From positions 136,952,288-137,016,287 of the forward strand of contig NC_089978.1 in assembly GCF_036417845.1 (NCBI RefSeq): a DNA stretch of 64,000 bases. The letters run 5' to 3'. Shown here in pieces: positions 44,959 through 58,260 of this stretch. The stretch comes from Apteryx mantelli (taxonomy: Eukaryota > Chordata > Aves > Apterygiformes > Apterygidae). Every line of letters starts with the position of its first letter. Position 1 is the stretch's first letter. The position numbers and the translations under genes are program-made. The notes beneath the pieces are model-generated. The model did not search any database and was not told the DNA's origin. It saw nothing but the letters and a program-made list of their open reading frames with translations.

Positions 44959-47261
44959 CTTTTGACTTGGACTGTATGACTGCCTTCTGTTAGTTTGTGG
45001 TGACCTGAAGATAGGACACTAATTTCCAGCTCAAGACAATTTTCTCTGTACTGAGAAGACCATGGTAGCATCCCTTTACTCATCCTTTCACTTAGGTCAG
45101 TCAGCAATGGCTTTTCAAGCTATTTGTTGGCTTCAAAATGATCCTAGCAGAGTCACCCTGACCTCTAGGTCTTTCTGTCAAATTATGCAGACAGATGAAC
45201 TGCTTCAGTGCTCTTTGATTAGCTACTGTATTACATGAATTGTATTTACAACTTTTATATCTTAATGAAAATAAACTAATTTATAAATTTAAAAACTCTT
45301 TAATTCCAAATTATTTTTGTAGGATTTTGCTGTTATGTGTGGGTGGTTTTTTGTTCCTCCTGTACTACCTGCTACCTCACATTCTTCCTGTCTTCTCATA
45401 CTTCATCTCTCTTCTTACTCCCCTTTTTCCTTTATAATTCTCAATTCTCTCTTCCTTTGTGGTGGTTTTTACATACATTTAAAAGTATGAGAATGAATGT
45501 AAGGGCTACTGCCTGTTTTTCCACCACCAGGAAGCTTCCTGTGCTGTTCTTGATTCCTGTTTGATTCTTTGTTCAAGCTAGTTACACTTCTCTTCCCCAT
45601 ATTCTTAGTGCTTCTCCCAGCCTCCAGCTAGGGCTTTTGGGATGGTTCTTTATGCATTTTCCTACCCTCCATCTGAAGCCTTTGTACATGCCAAGTACAA
45701 CACAATATATTTCTGAATCAAGAACTGAAATAATGTAAGGCAAAGAGGAACACAAAGTTGAAATGATTATGTTTCTTATTTTCACTGGAAGACGTATGAA
45801 CCTCACTAAGCGGAGATACAGTGGTTCCAACAATCAAATACTGACACGGCTGTCTGTGTAGGCCCTATTCTTTGATGCAAGCTGCTCACTATCTCTTCTT
45901 CCAACTCTTTCCATCTCAGCCAAATTAGGTATAGTTGGGAGGGAAAACTGTGATTTGCTCAGTAAAGTAATATTAGTTGCCACTTATTTACCTTTGCATA
46001 CAAATGTAACATCCAGGAAATCCCAAGAAGAGCTTAGAACAAGGAAAGCATCATATTAAACTGTTAAGTATGAATCCTAAAGGCAGGCATAGCAGACTAC
46101 AACAGCTCATAGGCTCACAAACATCAAAGGCAATGAATAATTTCTTGTTCTTTTTAGGGATGAGTCCCACTCTCATTGAAGTTTTGCTGCTGAATTTGGT
46201 ATTAGCAATAGCAGAGTTTTTGCTAAAGTATAATAGAATTATTATGCAGACAGTACTTAGAGTACTCTTCCACTTGCTGATATTAATAGTTCTATAAACC
46301 TCTCAGTTGTAATTGAATTAGATTTCCTGTCCCTGTTACAGAAGGCAAGCAAGCCTTCCTCATGGTTTATAGGCCAAGAGCTGAGAGTTTGTGCAAAGTC
46401 CTGTGAAACAGAATTATGGACTGGCTTCTTATTTGATAGTCAGTTCCAACCTCTCAGCTATAGTGTCAAATTGTTGTCCTTAACTGTAGTTTGGAGTCAC
46501 TACAGCTGAATCCCAGAACTTAGAAAGAAACTAAGATATCTATAGCTGAGCAATTTGTTGCTACCTAGACCAGTGCACAGACAACTGTGGTGTGAGGGTT
46601 TCCTTACTAACAGGGGAAGAACCTCTACAACTGTGAGGTAGTAAGAATCAGAAGCCCTGCAATGAAAGAAGGCAGAGACCCTGTACCAGCTGTTACTGTT
46701 ACATCTCTTGAACTGCACATTCTAGAGTTTTTGTCTTCTCATTCTGTCCCTTAACATGTTCTATGTGGAGTTACTCTTTCCCTGCTGGAAGTTGGAAGTC
46801 ACTTCTTTGGTCCCAAGATGGGAGGAAACAAATCCAGAAGCAAACCAGACTTCACCAAAATGTGTTAAGGTAAAGGCTATTATAACTGTAACCTACTCTG
46901 GTATTTTAACATTTAATTTAGAGATTATATACATAGATGAATATATTCTAGAGGATGGAATTGGTGGAAATATTACTTTAAGTAAATGACCAGACAAGGG
47001 GGACCACTGCACTCTCTACAACAAAACAGCTTAAAATGCAGAAGAAAACATAGGATTGATTTTTCTTAATGCTTAATTGAGTTGAGCCCTCTATTTATTA
47101 AGGGGCATATTTTACTGTGAACAGTGTCTTTATTTTAAAAGTTGCATATCAAAATCATTCAGCTAAACAGAGTAAAGGGTCAGGGAGTTAGGTCTGTTCA
47201 GCTTGCCCAGCTCCCTCTGCTTCCCGTTCTAAGCAGAATGGTTTGCTTCACCATCACCACT

Positions 47262-47276
47262 GGGGGGGGGGGGGGG
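47262..47276 (+). repeat. G15 homopolymer
   Basis: Fifteen G in a row in intergenic DNA between TULP3 and TEAD4. Confidence 0.9.
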
Positions 47277-48999
47277 AATACTCCATTCTTTTGAGTGGAT
47301 TTGACTGGAGTCCTGCAAACAATTTATGTGATGATTCACAGGAAGGAATAGGATTCAATTCCTTCTCTTTGAGCTATGTTGATTCTGCAGGAGAATGGGA
47401 GCAAAACTGTTCATTAGTCACATTATCATCAGACCTGGCCTAGAGTTCGCAGAGGGAGCAGATGCGAAGAGAAATGACCTACCTTTTATATATGCTCATT
47501 TTTCATAAAATTACATATTTTTCATAGGACTTAATAGAAGCAGTAGCTGGATGAGATCATTATAGGGCTTTATATTAAAAAAGGCTGAATAATTTAATTG
47601 AATTTAGTAACTTCCTCTTATTTATATTGTATATACTTCTGATTCCTACAGTTGCATCAGAAAAATTTTTCCTTAAGTATTCATAAAATGATTACGGCAT
47701 TGCATTACAAAGAAAAATAATTGTATTTAAAAAGATTACCAGCAATAGTTATCTTCAGCACTGCCAACCTCAGAAAAAAAAAATTGCTTTCCAAATCACA
47801 AGACTAATTTTTTTGAAAGTGGTGCTTTTTGCCATCTGGTTTCTGAGGCTTTAGAATGCATTTAGGTCCTGTTTTCAGGCTTTCCTATGCAACTGAAAGA
47901 GTTATGAACTTCTTAGCTTTGGGTTTTCCTTACCAAAAGCTGAGATTTTTCTCAGACCATTTCCTGAATAGATTGAAGTTTCAGACAAAACCAACTTTGT
48001 TGTAACTCTAGCACAGGTAGTTATATGCACGCTACAAACATCTGTGACAATGTCACCTGCTGGAGACATGAAGAAGTTTGATTGTTTTGTTGTTGTAGCT
48101 GCACTGTCCAAAGCCCCTAATAGGATGTATTTATATTTATTAAATTTGCAATTTTGCTAGGACTGTCTGCTTTTGTTCTTAGGGATGTGTCTTTTCAACT
48201 CTAGTGCAGCTCTGAACTTCATTGTATCAGCATTTTCTAGTGCAGCACTCCTATGCTGGTCAAGTGTTTCTAGTATACATGTAACTTGGAAAATAGATCA
48301 TTTTTGCTACTTTATATGGTTTTTGCTGATCAACTGGTTAAAACTCTCTAGTATGCATGCACTTAACAGTGTAATAGGCTTTTTACCAATATACTTCTTT
48401 TTTCAATTCAGCGTTATTACTGGCCTGGTATTACTTGGGTTGGGACCCCTTGTGCTACATGGCACAAAACAATCAACCATCCCCCAAAATTTTCTAAATG
48501 AATGTAGGAAAAAAGACAAAAGAGGCAGGAAGGCAAGGATGTATAAGGAAAGAGTGGGGCAATGCTGAATCAGGATGATGTGCTACATTTTAACATAACA
48601 GCCTAAAGGTAAAGTTTTCTTTAGCTATCATGATATGCAAAAGGGATTTTGAAGTTAGGATTTCATAATCAGTAAGATGATTTTTGTGCACATTAAAATG
48701 AAAAGGGGGATAGGCACACAGGCAGTGAAAAGTGCCCACAGTTACAGTGCTCCAGACAGAAATGGCTAAAGTCCCTTGGCTTATTTTTGACTGTGGTTTT
48801 GCTTTTTCAGATGTTTATGGTGATCTATTTCCGAGTATGACAACAGCAAAGGAGAAAGAATGCTGATGAAAATTTAACAGGAGGGCAGCAGAAGCTGTCA
48901 TAGACTGACCAAAGGTGTAAGTGACTGTGACCGCTGAATAAGAGACAGTAAGCCCCTGCCGGGGCCGGGAGGGGCTGCGCAGCCGCGGGCGGCACCGTC

Positions 49000-49749
49000 T
49001 TGGCGCGGTGGATATTCCAGCAGCCCCTGCCGTCTGTTGGGGGTGTTTGGCTCCCGTCTGTGTCCCCAAGTTTAGGAAAGCAGCAGGCAAGCAGGAGTGT
49101 TTTCACGGTTCTTCCACCGAGAGGAGGACGACCCAGCCCAAACACGGACTCCAACTTCTCTGCCCGGCCCAGGCGCCCCCTCCTCTGGTGCCGCCGCCGC
49201 CCTCTGCGCCGCACTGATTTCTGGAGGCTTCCTGGGCCGTCTGGCCGCCGCTCCCGACACTTGCTGGGGCTCCTGCCGCCAGGCTCCCCCTTCCCCTCCC
49301 CTCCCCTCCCCCCCCTTCCTTTGCGGATGCCTGGAGTTTCCTTCCTGTGCTTCCTTGTTCGTGGGGCAGCGCCTTCCCGCGCCTCCCCCGCCCCTTTCTT
49401 CCGGCTATTGCCCGTGTTCCCTCCTCCGTGGTCACACACGCCCTGGGCCAGCGAGCGCCGATCCCCGCTGGGTTTTGTTCCGAACTCCGCCTCAGCCTTT
49501 CTTTCACCTCCCCCCCGGGGGCAGTTCCCTCCCCAGCCCTGTTCCAGCCTCTACGTTAGACAGGAGTCCCCTCCCTCGGCCGCGTTCATTTCATACCAGC
49601 TCTCATTCCTCGCATTCCTCACTTCCTCCTTTCAAACTCCAGGGGAAATAAAAACCTTTCCTTTTCCTCCCAAACTGCTGCCCGGCCGCCTCCTCCCTTT
49701 CCCGCTGCTGCTTGCGTTTGTCGTCCCGCTGCCTTCTCGCGCTCCTCAG
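49000..49749 (+). other. TEAD4: candidate TEAD4 noncoding exon 1 (start unknown)
   Basis: A consensus donor CTCAG/GTGAGT occurs at 49749/49750 on the plus strand within the CpG island. The upstream 0.75 kb is very C/T-rich leader-like sequence. Vertebrate TEAD4 genes begin with noncoding exons. The start position is arbitrary within the island. Confidence 0.4.
49604..49619 (+). promoter_or_regulatory. tandem M-CAT (TEAD) sites
   Basis: CATTCCT occurs twice in direct orientation, at 49604-49610 and 49613-49619, two bases apart. CATTCC(T/A) is the core bound by TEAD family TEA domains, and closely spaced direct pairs are a known cooperative arrangement. Confidence 0.55.
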
Positions 49750-50064
49750 GTGAGTTGCCTTCCCCTGCCCTGGGGGGTGCTTTACGTCCCTTCTCCCACT
49801 CACGTTTACTGCCTCTACTTGCCTCCCCGCTCCCCGGCCAGCTCGGCCATCGGGCATGCCCTGCCGGCATTGTTTGCGCTGCGGCGGCGGGACCCGCGAG
49901 GGGGGAGCCCCAAAGCCCAGATACAGCCGTGCTGGGGGCAGACGCGGCTCCCTGACAACTTTTTTCTCTCGCTGCTTTGGCGGTGTTCAGTGAGAAACTG
50001 CTCTGCCTGCTCTCCCGGCCCAACCCTTTCTCCCACCCCTGAAGACTCGGGGGTGGGAATCGGG

Positions 50065-50084
50065 CGAGAGAGAGAGAGAGAGAG
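50065..50084 (+). repeat. (GA)10 microsatellite
   Basis: Ten uninterrupted GA units in the CpG island, 40 bp before a candidate exon; GA tracts near promoters can bind GAGA-type factors. Confidence 0.85.
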
Positions 50085-50124
50085 GCAGGCACATAGTAAT
50101 AATCCTCATCTGCTCTTTTGGCAG

Positions 50125-50203
50125 AAAGTCCTGGAGCAGAAGAAGGATTTGAAGCCGGTCCCCGTTGCCTTTGCAGAACAACAGCCGCTCTCCGCTTGCT
50201 CAG
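50125..50203 (+). other. candidate second noncoding exon
   Basis: A 79-nt stretch lies between a pyrimidine-rich acceptor (CTCTTTTGGCAG) and a CTCAG/GTCAGA donor. It could be an alternative or second leader exon of TEAD4. The support is splice-signal only. Confidence 0.3.
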
Positions 50204-53200
50204 GTCAGAACACGCAATTTCACACTCGCTTCCGCGCGGAGCAAAGGGGAATGGGTGCCTGCTGGAGAAAAGGTAAAAGGAAGGGTTTGAAGCTGGTCGT
50301 GTGTGACAGAAAAGGCACAAATGTACAAAGGAAGTGATCAGGAAATTCTCAATGGAGGCTGCTGGCCGCTTCCCCCATTCCGTTTATGCGCTGGGATTTT
50401 GGGAACTCGGCAGCTTGTTGTAGCAAGAGAAAACTGCTAGTAATTCTAATGGAGAAAAAATAGATTTCTGTACCTTTTTATAGAGATGTTTTGAGGGGAG
50501 GGTGGAGAGGAGGATTAGGACGTTCTGTAGTAAGGGTATGATTTTTACTATAAATTCTGGAAGATGTTTTTGGGGAAAAAAAGCCCGTCCATGAAAAAGC
50601 ATGTGAGGTTTTTTATATGGCAATCAAAAGATGAAATAATACTGTTTTCATACATAAGTTATTCAGAAGTTAGAGCAGTTGAAATTTGGTGGCATGCCTC
50701 GGGAAGGGATTTTTAAAAACAAAGCAAACAAAAAAGCTTCCCTAACTTATCTTTTGTCTCATGTAGATAATTCCACTTAACTCCTTGCATATGATGCTGA
50801 AGACAGTGCTTTTTTGTAGAAGCGGGGGAGGGGGGGAGTGTAACTCAAAAAGGCAAAAAAGGACTTTGGTAAAGTTCTTTATGATGTTTTATATGTAAAA
50901 AAAGTAAAAAAACAATCTACCTTTGTCTTGCTTTCTTTGAACCTGAAGCTGCACTTCTAACCTTAAGATATGAGCTCTCTGAGCACTCGACAGATAAATG
51001 ACCCAATACTTTTCAGACACAGGGGGATAGGTGGGAGAGAGGGGAAAAAGAAATTTTTTTTCTTTCTTTCTTGTCTCCTACCACTCAGAACAGATTGGCT
51101 TCCCCTAGACTTGATCCCACTGCCTGTGTACAGACTGGATGGAGCATTTATTCACCTGTCTGTCCGTCTGTGTAGATGTTGGAAACTTTGTTGTTTATGC
51201 CTCTACAGAGAGAAATAGGCAGTAGGATAGGGCATAGAGCAAGGGAGAGGAGGGAGAGGGACAGAACAAGGGGCAAAACAGAGACTGATGGTATAACAAG
51301 GGTTAGGGCCTGGTTAAAGCTGCTCTACGATCAGCAGTAAAGTTAAAAACTTTTGGTCGTGATAGCTTTTTCTTACGACAGAGAAAAGCCCGGGCTGTGC
51401 TGTAGTGAATACAGAGGGATTTCTTTATGAAAGCTGTTGGATGCTGAGGGACTCAGTGGTTCTCTTTGGAAGTTTATTTCACAGGCGAGTTTAAAGGCAG
51501 CCAACCAGGGTTGCAGAGTCACCTTACGGGTTTTTCCAAAATCCTGGTCTGGACTTTTCGATCAAACTCAAGAGTGTGACACGTCTGTTATGTCTGAACA
51601 GGAGTATCCGCTCATTGGTCGTGGCCTCTCAGAGGTGATTTCTGGAGGAATCAGTGTACATGAGAATTCCTGTTGGTGGTAGATGTTAGGAATTTCCCCA
51701 CTCTCTTGGCTTCCTGGTACATCTTTTGGATTTTGAATTAATTTTACTGTCAGTTTTAAAGTATTTTAAGTTATTACTGTGGTACATGTTTTAATGTTCA
51801 TATATCATGGAAATTCTGTGAAAAACTGCATGAGTACAGTACTACCAAGCTCTGAAGAGAAGAAGGGCTCCATGGCACAGAATCTTGCTTGTGTTTAAAA
51901 TAAAGTCACAGTTGTTGTTCTTTCAGTCAGATGTTTGTTTTACAGAACTCGTACAATAAGTAGAGTTTTGAGAAGGCTGTTGAAAAGTACAGAGTCTCCA
52001 GTAGTTCCTGCCTGAAATTATTCCTGTTTGGAATGATGCTGTACTCATCCTCACAGCTTTCCTTTCTTAGTAACGTGGGATTTTTTTTTTTTTTTTTTTC
52101 CTGACCGTATCTTTGAGCTCTTTGTTCCATCTCAACAGAGTTCAAGGGGTGGGTCAACAAATATTTTAGACTGGTACTGCTGAAGAAAGAAGCTGTCCAC
52201 ACAGCCTCCAATTGTGCGTTTCTCTACTGGTGGTGGTACTTTCCTTTGTCGCTGGTGTGGGTATTTGCACTGCCAGTTGTTGACCCAGGGAGCTCCCATG
52301 CCAGGGAGCTGATCCAGATGAAAAATAACCCTATCTTTTAGCGAATTAGTTTTCAGCCAGATCTGTTCCCCAGTCCGGTTAACCATATGGTCACATAAAT
52401 GCTGGTGTGTGTGGTTGATGAGGCACAATGACTAGAGTTGAGTGGTGGGGAAGATTGGGGCTGTTTCTCTTGGCAGTATTGTCATCTTATGCCAGCTCTT
52501 TGGGACCAGTGTTCCTTGGACTAGGCCTGTAGTCACTTCTGTGGTAGTCACATGATTTTCTGTCTTACCTGGCCACTGGACTGTATCTTAGGAAAGCAAC
52601 AATTCAGTGTTAACTTCTTTGTAAAGATCTATCATACCATCCCTATAGCTCAGATTTGTCCTTTGTCCATTCTTTTTTTCTAAATACCACGCAGTGGATC
52701 TTCCATTAATTTTCATAGGCAGCTTTTCCATAGCCCAGTGTCATCAGGAAAGTTTACCTGACATTCAGACTAATTCGTCGTATTCTACTGCAACAGTTTT
52801 TGCCTTGGTGCACTTCTTTGAAATGATTGTTTTTTCTCTTTTTTGGCATTTGCACCTTCTAAGTTGTTACAGACTATTAAACAGACTCAGTTTTTAATAT
52901 TTTTCAATGTCTGTCCTTCCAGGCCTAATGATTGTTGTGATACTCTTCTCTGAGCTTTCTTCAATTTGTCCATTGTCCTTTTTGCAGAATGAGATGTGAT
53001 ATTCCACATGTTGGAGGTGATTCATATCTCTTTGTTGCATGAAGTGATAGCTGAGCACAGACAAACAAAAGTTACATCCATTATTTTGTAGAAGTATTTG
53101 CTTTTCAAGCTGCTCTCTCATTCTCACTCTTGCATGTTTTGAGCTCCTGCTTCTAACAGGGCTTTTTCTTCACTTGATTTATCTCTGGTTTTCTGTTGGT

Positions 53201-56200
53201 GTTTCTTCAATTTCTTGGCCTTACATTTTTCCAGAGAGTCTTATTTTGGGATATTTTTCCACCCTTGTTGTCTTGTTTTTTGAGCTGTCTGAATCCCTTT
53301 GAATTGTCTCTGCACACTGGTGTTTGTAAATTTCATTCTATATCATCTGCAAATTTCATTAACATGCCTGTTCCAGTCTTCTAGATCATTAATTAGTAAA
53401 ACTGGACTAGCACAGATCCCTGCAACAAACCAATAGACATCCCTGTGACTGTTGGTTACATGAGTATATATCATTATTTTTAGTTTTGAAGCTGTTAGTT
53501 AATTTACTGATCATATAAGCAATACTATCCAAGCAATTTAAATTAATTTTCAGCTATGATTTCCTTAGAAAGTAGCAAATGCAATTCTAAATGTAAACCT
53601 GTTACATCATCCACTGTATTCTTTTCATTTTCTAACTTCATAGTAATTCTCTCCTCCTTTGAAAAGCAATCAAGTTTATCAAGATTTACAGTAGCATTTA
53701 TAAACTCATGCTACTTATTGTTCATAATACACTCCCCTCTCATTCCCGCGGTTTCTGCAATATGCTCATCGCCATGTTAAATAAATACCTAACACGTTAC
53801 TTTCTACAGCCATGATCTGGGAAAGAGCCTTACAAAAAATCAGCGGTATGCCTGCATGGAGCGCACTACAAGATCTGAGACTACATGGTGAGAGGATTGG
53901 TGGGGGAATTTTTTTTTTTTTTTTTTGATTTTTGTTTTGTTTTGTTCCTGCCCCTGAGGTCCTCCTTTTTCTGGAGATGATCAGTCAATCCCCTTTGTTT
54001 TTAACACCATATGAATTAGATATTTTCCTGATAGGGAGGGGCAGGTTTTCCAGTTCCTGGTGCCACTGGCTGAGTCATTGGCTCTGTTTTTCTGTTCCGT
54101 TGTAGTTTTATAGTTACCTTGTTCATATCTTAGAATATGATTGCTAATAGCTAGATGTTTTACTTTGCTGTGCTTCTGAGACATGACTGTGAGTGGCTTT
54201 CAAAGCCTGGATACAAGCCTTTGAAAATTCTGCTTTGCTATTGCCAAAGAGAAAATAAATTACCATAGTCCTCAGAGTGCTTCCTTTCGAACAGTATGGT
54301 AACCATTAATGACAGATGTCCAGACAAAGTCTAATCTATTGTAACCAGAACTGCTTTAACTGAAGGAAAAGTCAGGAGAGCATTGAACATGTGTTAACTG
54401 AGATAGGAAAATGCAAAAGAAAGGATGATTTACAGATGTATGTAAGTTCATCTTGCCTGACCATGCATCTCCTGAACAGGTCATTGAAATAAAACTCATT
54501 GATATCAGAGTAGCAGGATTTAGAGAGGTTCTCTTGGTTTGAAAATCTTGTCAGCTTGGCGGGGGGGAGAAAGAGAGGTCTGAAATAGGTTTGCATAAGA
54601 GGACTTTCTCCTTACTTACCACTTTTTACTTTATCTCACTAACTTAAAAAAAAAAATTCTTTTCCCTCCCTCATTCATGTGTGAAACATCTACACAAATA
54701 GAAGAAAATGACTCTGCAGGACAAACAATGAAAATGGCTGTATTGTATCCATCTAGTAAGCTAACTGAAAATTAAAGAAGAAACATCTTTTTCCACTGTT
54801 TGTTTTTGGTCACAGCTTTTATTTGTAAGAACATGTTCTAAAAAAAATGGAGTCAAGTCTATGTTGGCTGTGTCCCTTTAAGAATCTAGTTTTGCTTGGC
54901 TGGCTGCCCTTGTTCCCCTGTAGATTAATCCAGCAGAAGGTGTACAACCTGCTGACCTTCCTGGGGAGAAGGGGCTGGAAGGGCAAAGAGATAAATTAGA
55001 AGGTTTGTGCTTTCCTGTAATATCTAGGGGTAAGTTTAACTTGTGTTTTTCAGTTTTTGCTTTTTCTTTTTCCTCTTTCTCTGCTTAGCGCTTCCAGTTT
55101 GAGAGTTGGGGGTCGTAGTTAGAGGTGCTCACGGTTTTTGCTTGCTTTCTGTGAAATCCGTATATAGCAGTTTAAATTGTGGCAGTAAACACGCTCTTAT
55201 TTCCGAAGGGAAGGGTTCTGACCACAAAATTACACTACTCTGAGTTGAGGACAGCTCCACTGTCAGCTGGTGGGAGAACTGGCTAAAATGTCTGGCATCT
55301 GCTTGTCTGCTAGCAAGATTCAGGCATTATGGAAGAACAAATCTGGTGGCCTTTTCTGAGTGTCAGTCCTTAAGAAATGATCTTTTGAGTTTTTTGAGCT
55401 GTAAACAGTGAGTGTTCACTTGCTGCATGTTTCAGATGGAGTGTGTGTACTCCAACTCTGAGCTGAGGTGGGTTCTGAGTCCCCAGAGAACATGCTGCTT
55501 GGTAGGCAGTAGTGAGTAGAGCTCATCCATGGGGCATATATGCTTCATGGTTGTTCCTTACTTTTAGGCACTGGTTTATCAAAATTACCAAATACCTTTT
55601 AGCTCCTGCTTAACTCCTACTACAGTCAGGGCATATGCTTAGTTGGTTGACTGAACTGAGGTCCCATTTTATATGCACAGTCTGCCTGTGTGTGGTTTGT
55701 TTTTGTCTTGGGGCTTTAATAATGGACCTTCTTAGCCCTGGCTGGACAGGGCGATGCACAGATTGTTCCACAGCACAGACTACCTGAAAACACTACAAAT
55801 GTGGAAATCTGGCTGCGCTCATGAGCTGTGGTCAGTGCTTGCATCTATTCCGTGGAAAGACTGTTAGCCCGCGTTCAGCTATTGCTTTTGTTGTAGGCTC
55901 GTTATTGTTTTGGAGCTGAATATTTTCACTGCTTTGGATGAGATTTTAGAGAGGATCAACATCTGTCTCCTGTCTGAATTCATGTGAAATTATGCCATTG
56001 GTGTCATGGGAACCTAAGTATGTCACAGTCGTGAGGTTTTTTAGGACATCTACCCTTGAGTCCTAGACAAGAAGATGAGAGGCATCATGAACAGAAGTCA
56101 GGAATGGGAAACAACCACTTAATGCCCTCATGTTTTGTAATATCCAAATTATGAGTCCCTCAATTTTGGAATACTTGATAGACTCAAAAGATGCGCGATT

Positions 56201-58260
56201 TCCAGAAAGTATTAAACTTCAATCCAAAGAAAAATGAGCCCCTTTGAAGTTAAAGCACCTGCGATTACAAATTGCTTTTAAAGGTCATCTTTTCTTGTCT
56301 TGAAATTCTTGACTGTATTTTACCCTCAGTCTGATTTTTGCCTCTTTGTGCTATAGTTTTTTCATACGTCAAAGGGGGGCTCTCTGAGTCTGACAATGAG
56401 ATTTTCAGAGAACTGCCTTTCAGTGAATTTAGGAGCAAGACTTTTTTAGGTTCCTGTTAAAAGTTCCCTAACCTTTAATACTAAGGTAAAGAATACTCTT
56501 TGGTAAAATGCTAAGCATGATTTATTTCTGCCTTAAGTTTGATTTGGTAAGACCTAAGTCATTTTAATCAGTCTCTACACTTGCCTGTACTTGAAGAGTC
56601 AGTCATGCTTTAAACATGTTAGTTAACACTACAGATGATTCTGTGGTAGTAAAGGAACATGATTATTGTACTTCTTCCTGGGTAATTCCTTCCTAACCAG
56701 CTCCATGCTTGTTGGGAATATAACTGCTACTAGCACAAGCCTGGCTAACCCTTTCCACCCTACCACAACCTTCATCTGTTTGGAAAGCTGCGAGACACAT
56801 GCCACATGTCTCGGGACATCAGGGAGAATGGGAACTCTGGGAAGAGCTCCCACGTGCGAGATAACAGTGACTCCCCAGGAACTGCACTGTTCCTTTGAGG
56901 GCTGGGGCCAGCCCAGTGTGTTGTTGGATCCCAGGGCAACCTGGCAGTGTCAGTCTCAGCTGCCCTTTCTGGCTCATTTTCTCTTCCAGTTGAGATGTAG
57001 ATTACCCAGTAGTCATTTTGTCAGCACAGTCCCTGGCTAGTGACCTTGTAACATAGCCCATACAGGGGAGCTATATCTGAACTGTTTGTGGCTCACAATT
57101 AATCCCCAAATTGGCCACCCTGGACTAGTGGGAACAGAACCAGCTTCTCAGTGGGCATTTGCCTTTTCTTTCTTTTTTTCTTTTTTCTTTCTTCTTCTCC
57201 TTAGGGCAGCAAGACTTTGTGTTCTGTTTCATTTATCACAAATGTAACTGAGTGGATGGTGTGCAAGGCCACACACAGTCTTATCTTATCACATCCTGTT
57301 TGACTGCATTATCCAGGGCTGTACTGATAGAAGTTCTCGTCTCTCCTTGTTTTGATTTATATCACTGTGCTGGACACTACATCCTCTCTCTGTTTCAGCC
57401 AGAGCTCAACTACTGCAATAATTTGAGTGTTGTTTTGCTTTGCTCAGGAAGTCGGGTGCCTTTTGAACAGCAGCTGCTGCAGGCAGTTTCAGTGTACCAA
57501 GTAAACCGAGCCTGATCTTGTGCTAGGCAGTGTGATAAGCATTCTGCTGGAGCCCAAGCGCATGTCAGATGTGATCTGAGACTAGTAGTACTCCTTCCTT
57601 TGTAGACTAGTCTTATTCAGTGCTTAGAAAGAGACAAAAATCTCAGAGCACAATCTCTAGATGAAATGTAGTGATTGCATCACCTTGCCTGATGCACATA
57701 GGGAAATCTCAGTTCTCCTTTCTTCCTGGCCTGGCCTTGTGCTGCTGCCTGTTAAAGAGTTTTTGCTTCACCTACACAATGTAACACCTACCCGGACTGG
57801 TTTTACTCACAGGATTCAGCAGTGATTCTTTGGTGTCCTGGATGGACAGGGGTATTCACAGGTAATAGTCAGCATTGCACAGGGATTGCAGGAGGCCCAG
57901 GGCGAAAGCTGAGATTGTAAACAGTCTCAACACTTGGATAAGTTGTTACAGAAGGAGTGAAGCCCTCTGAAAAGTATCTGTGAACTGTTCCTGCTTGTCT
58001 CCGATGTCACTGGAGCTTCTGACAGAACCAGAGTGTCTCTGGCTTTAGACTGATTTAATGACTAGAGTACAGTTTCTGGGGAGCCCGAGTGACTGGTTGC
58101 AAGGTAATTACTAATGCATAGGTGCTTCCCCACCTTTGCCCTTTCCAGTACTTTTTTTTTTTTTTCTTCTCTTGCAATCTTTGAGTTGTTCCCCCTTGGA
58201 GCTACTCATCTACTGATTGCACTCATTCTTCTCTTTCAGAGGAACTGAGCCATTATTGTA

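Larger units (their letters stand above)
43706..48949. other. TULP3-TEAD4 intergenic region
   Basis: No supported gene. It contains a T14/G10 compound run followed by TTTG repeats (44918-44958), a G15 run (47262-47276), and a 23-bp-period duplication (AGTAGTGTTCTGACT at 43853 and 43876). The 131-codon open frame at 48173-48568 is judged chance. Confidence 0.5.
48950..50300 (+). promoter_or_regulatory. TEAD4: CpG island, presumed TEAD4 promoter
   Basis: This abrupt GC- and CpG-rich block sits in an AT-rich region, immediately downstream of TULP3, where TEAD4 lies in other vertebrates. It holds candidate first exons with strong splice donors. No TEA-domain coding sequence (VWSPDIEQSF-type) is in the window, so the TEAD4 label rests on gene order only. 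Confidence 0.6.

Noticed and set aside
48173-48568. 131-codon plus-strand open frame between TULP3 and TEAD4
   Set aside because: It begins at a non-ATG codon, has hydrophobic low-information composition typical of T-rich DNA, and has no similarity I recognise.
49100-50320. Several long GC-rich ORFs on both strands in the CpG island
   Set aside because: Stop codons are rare in such composition. The frames overlap on both strands and cross strong splice donors, with no known domain.
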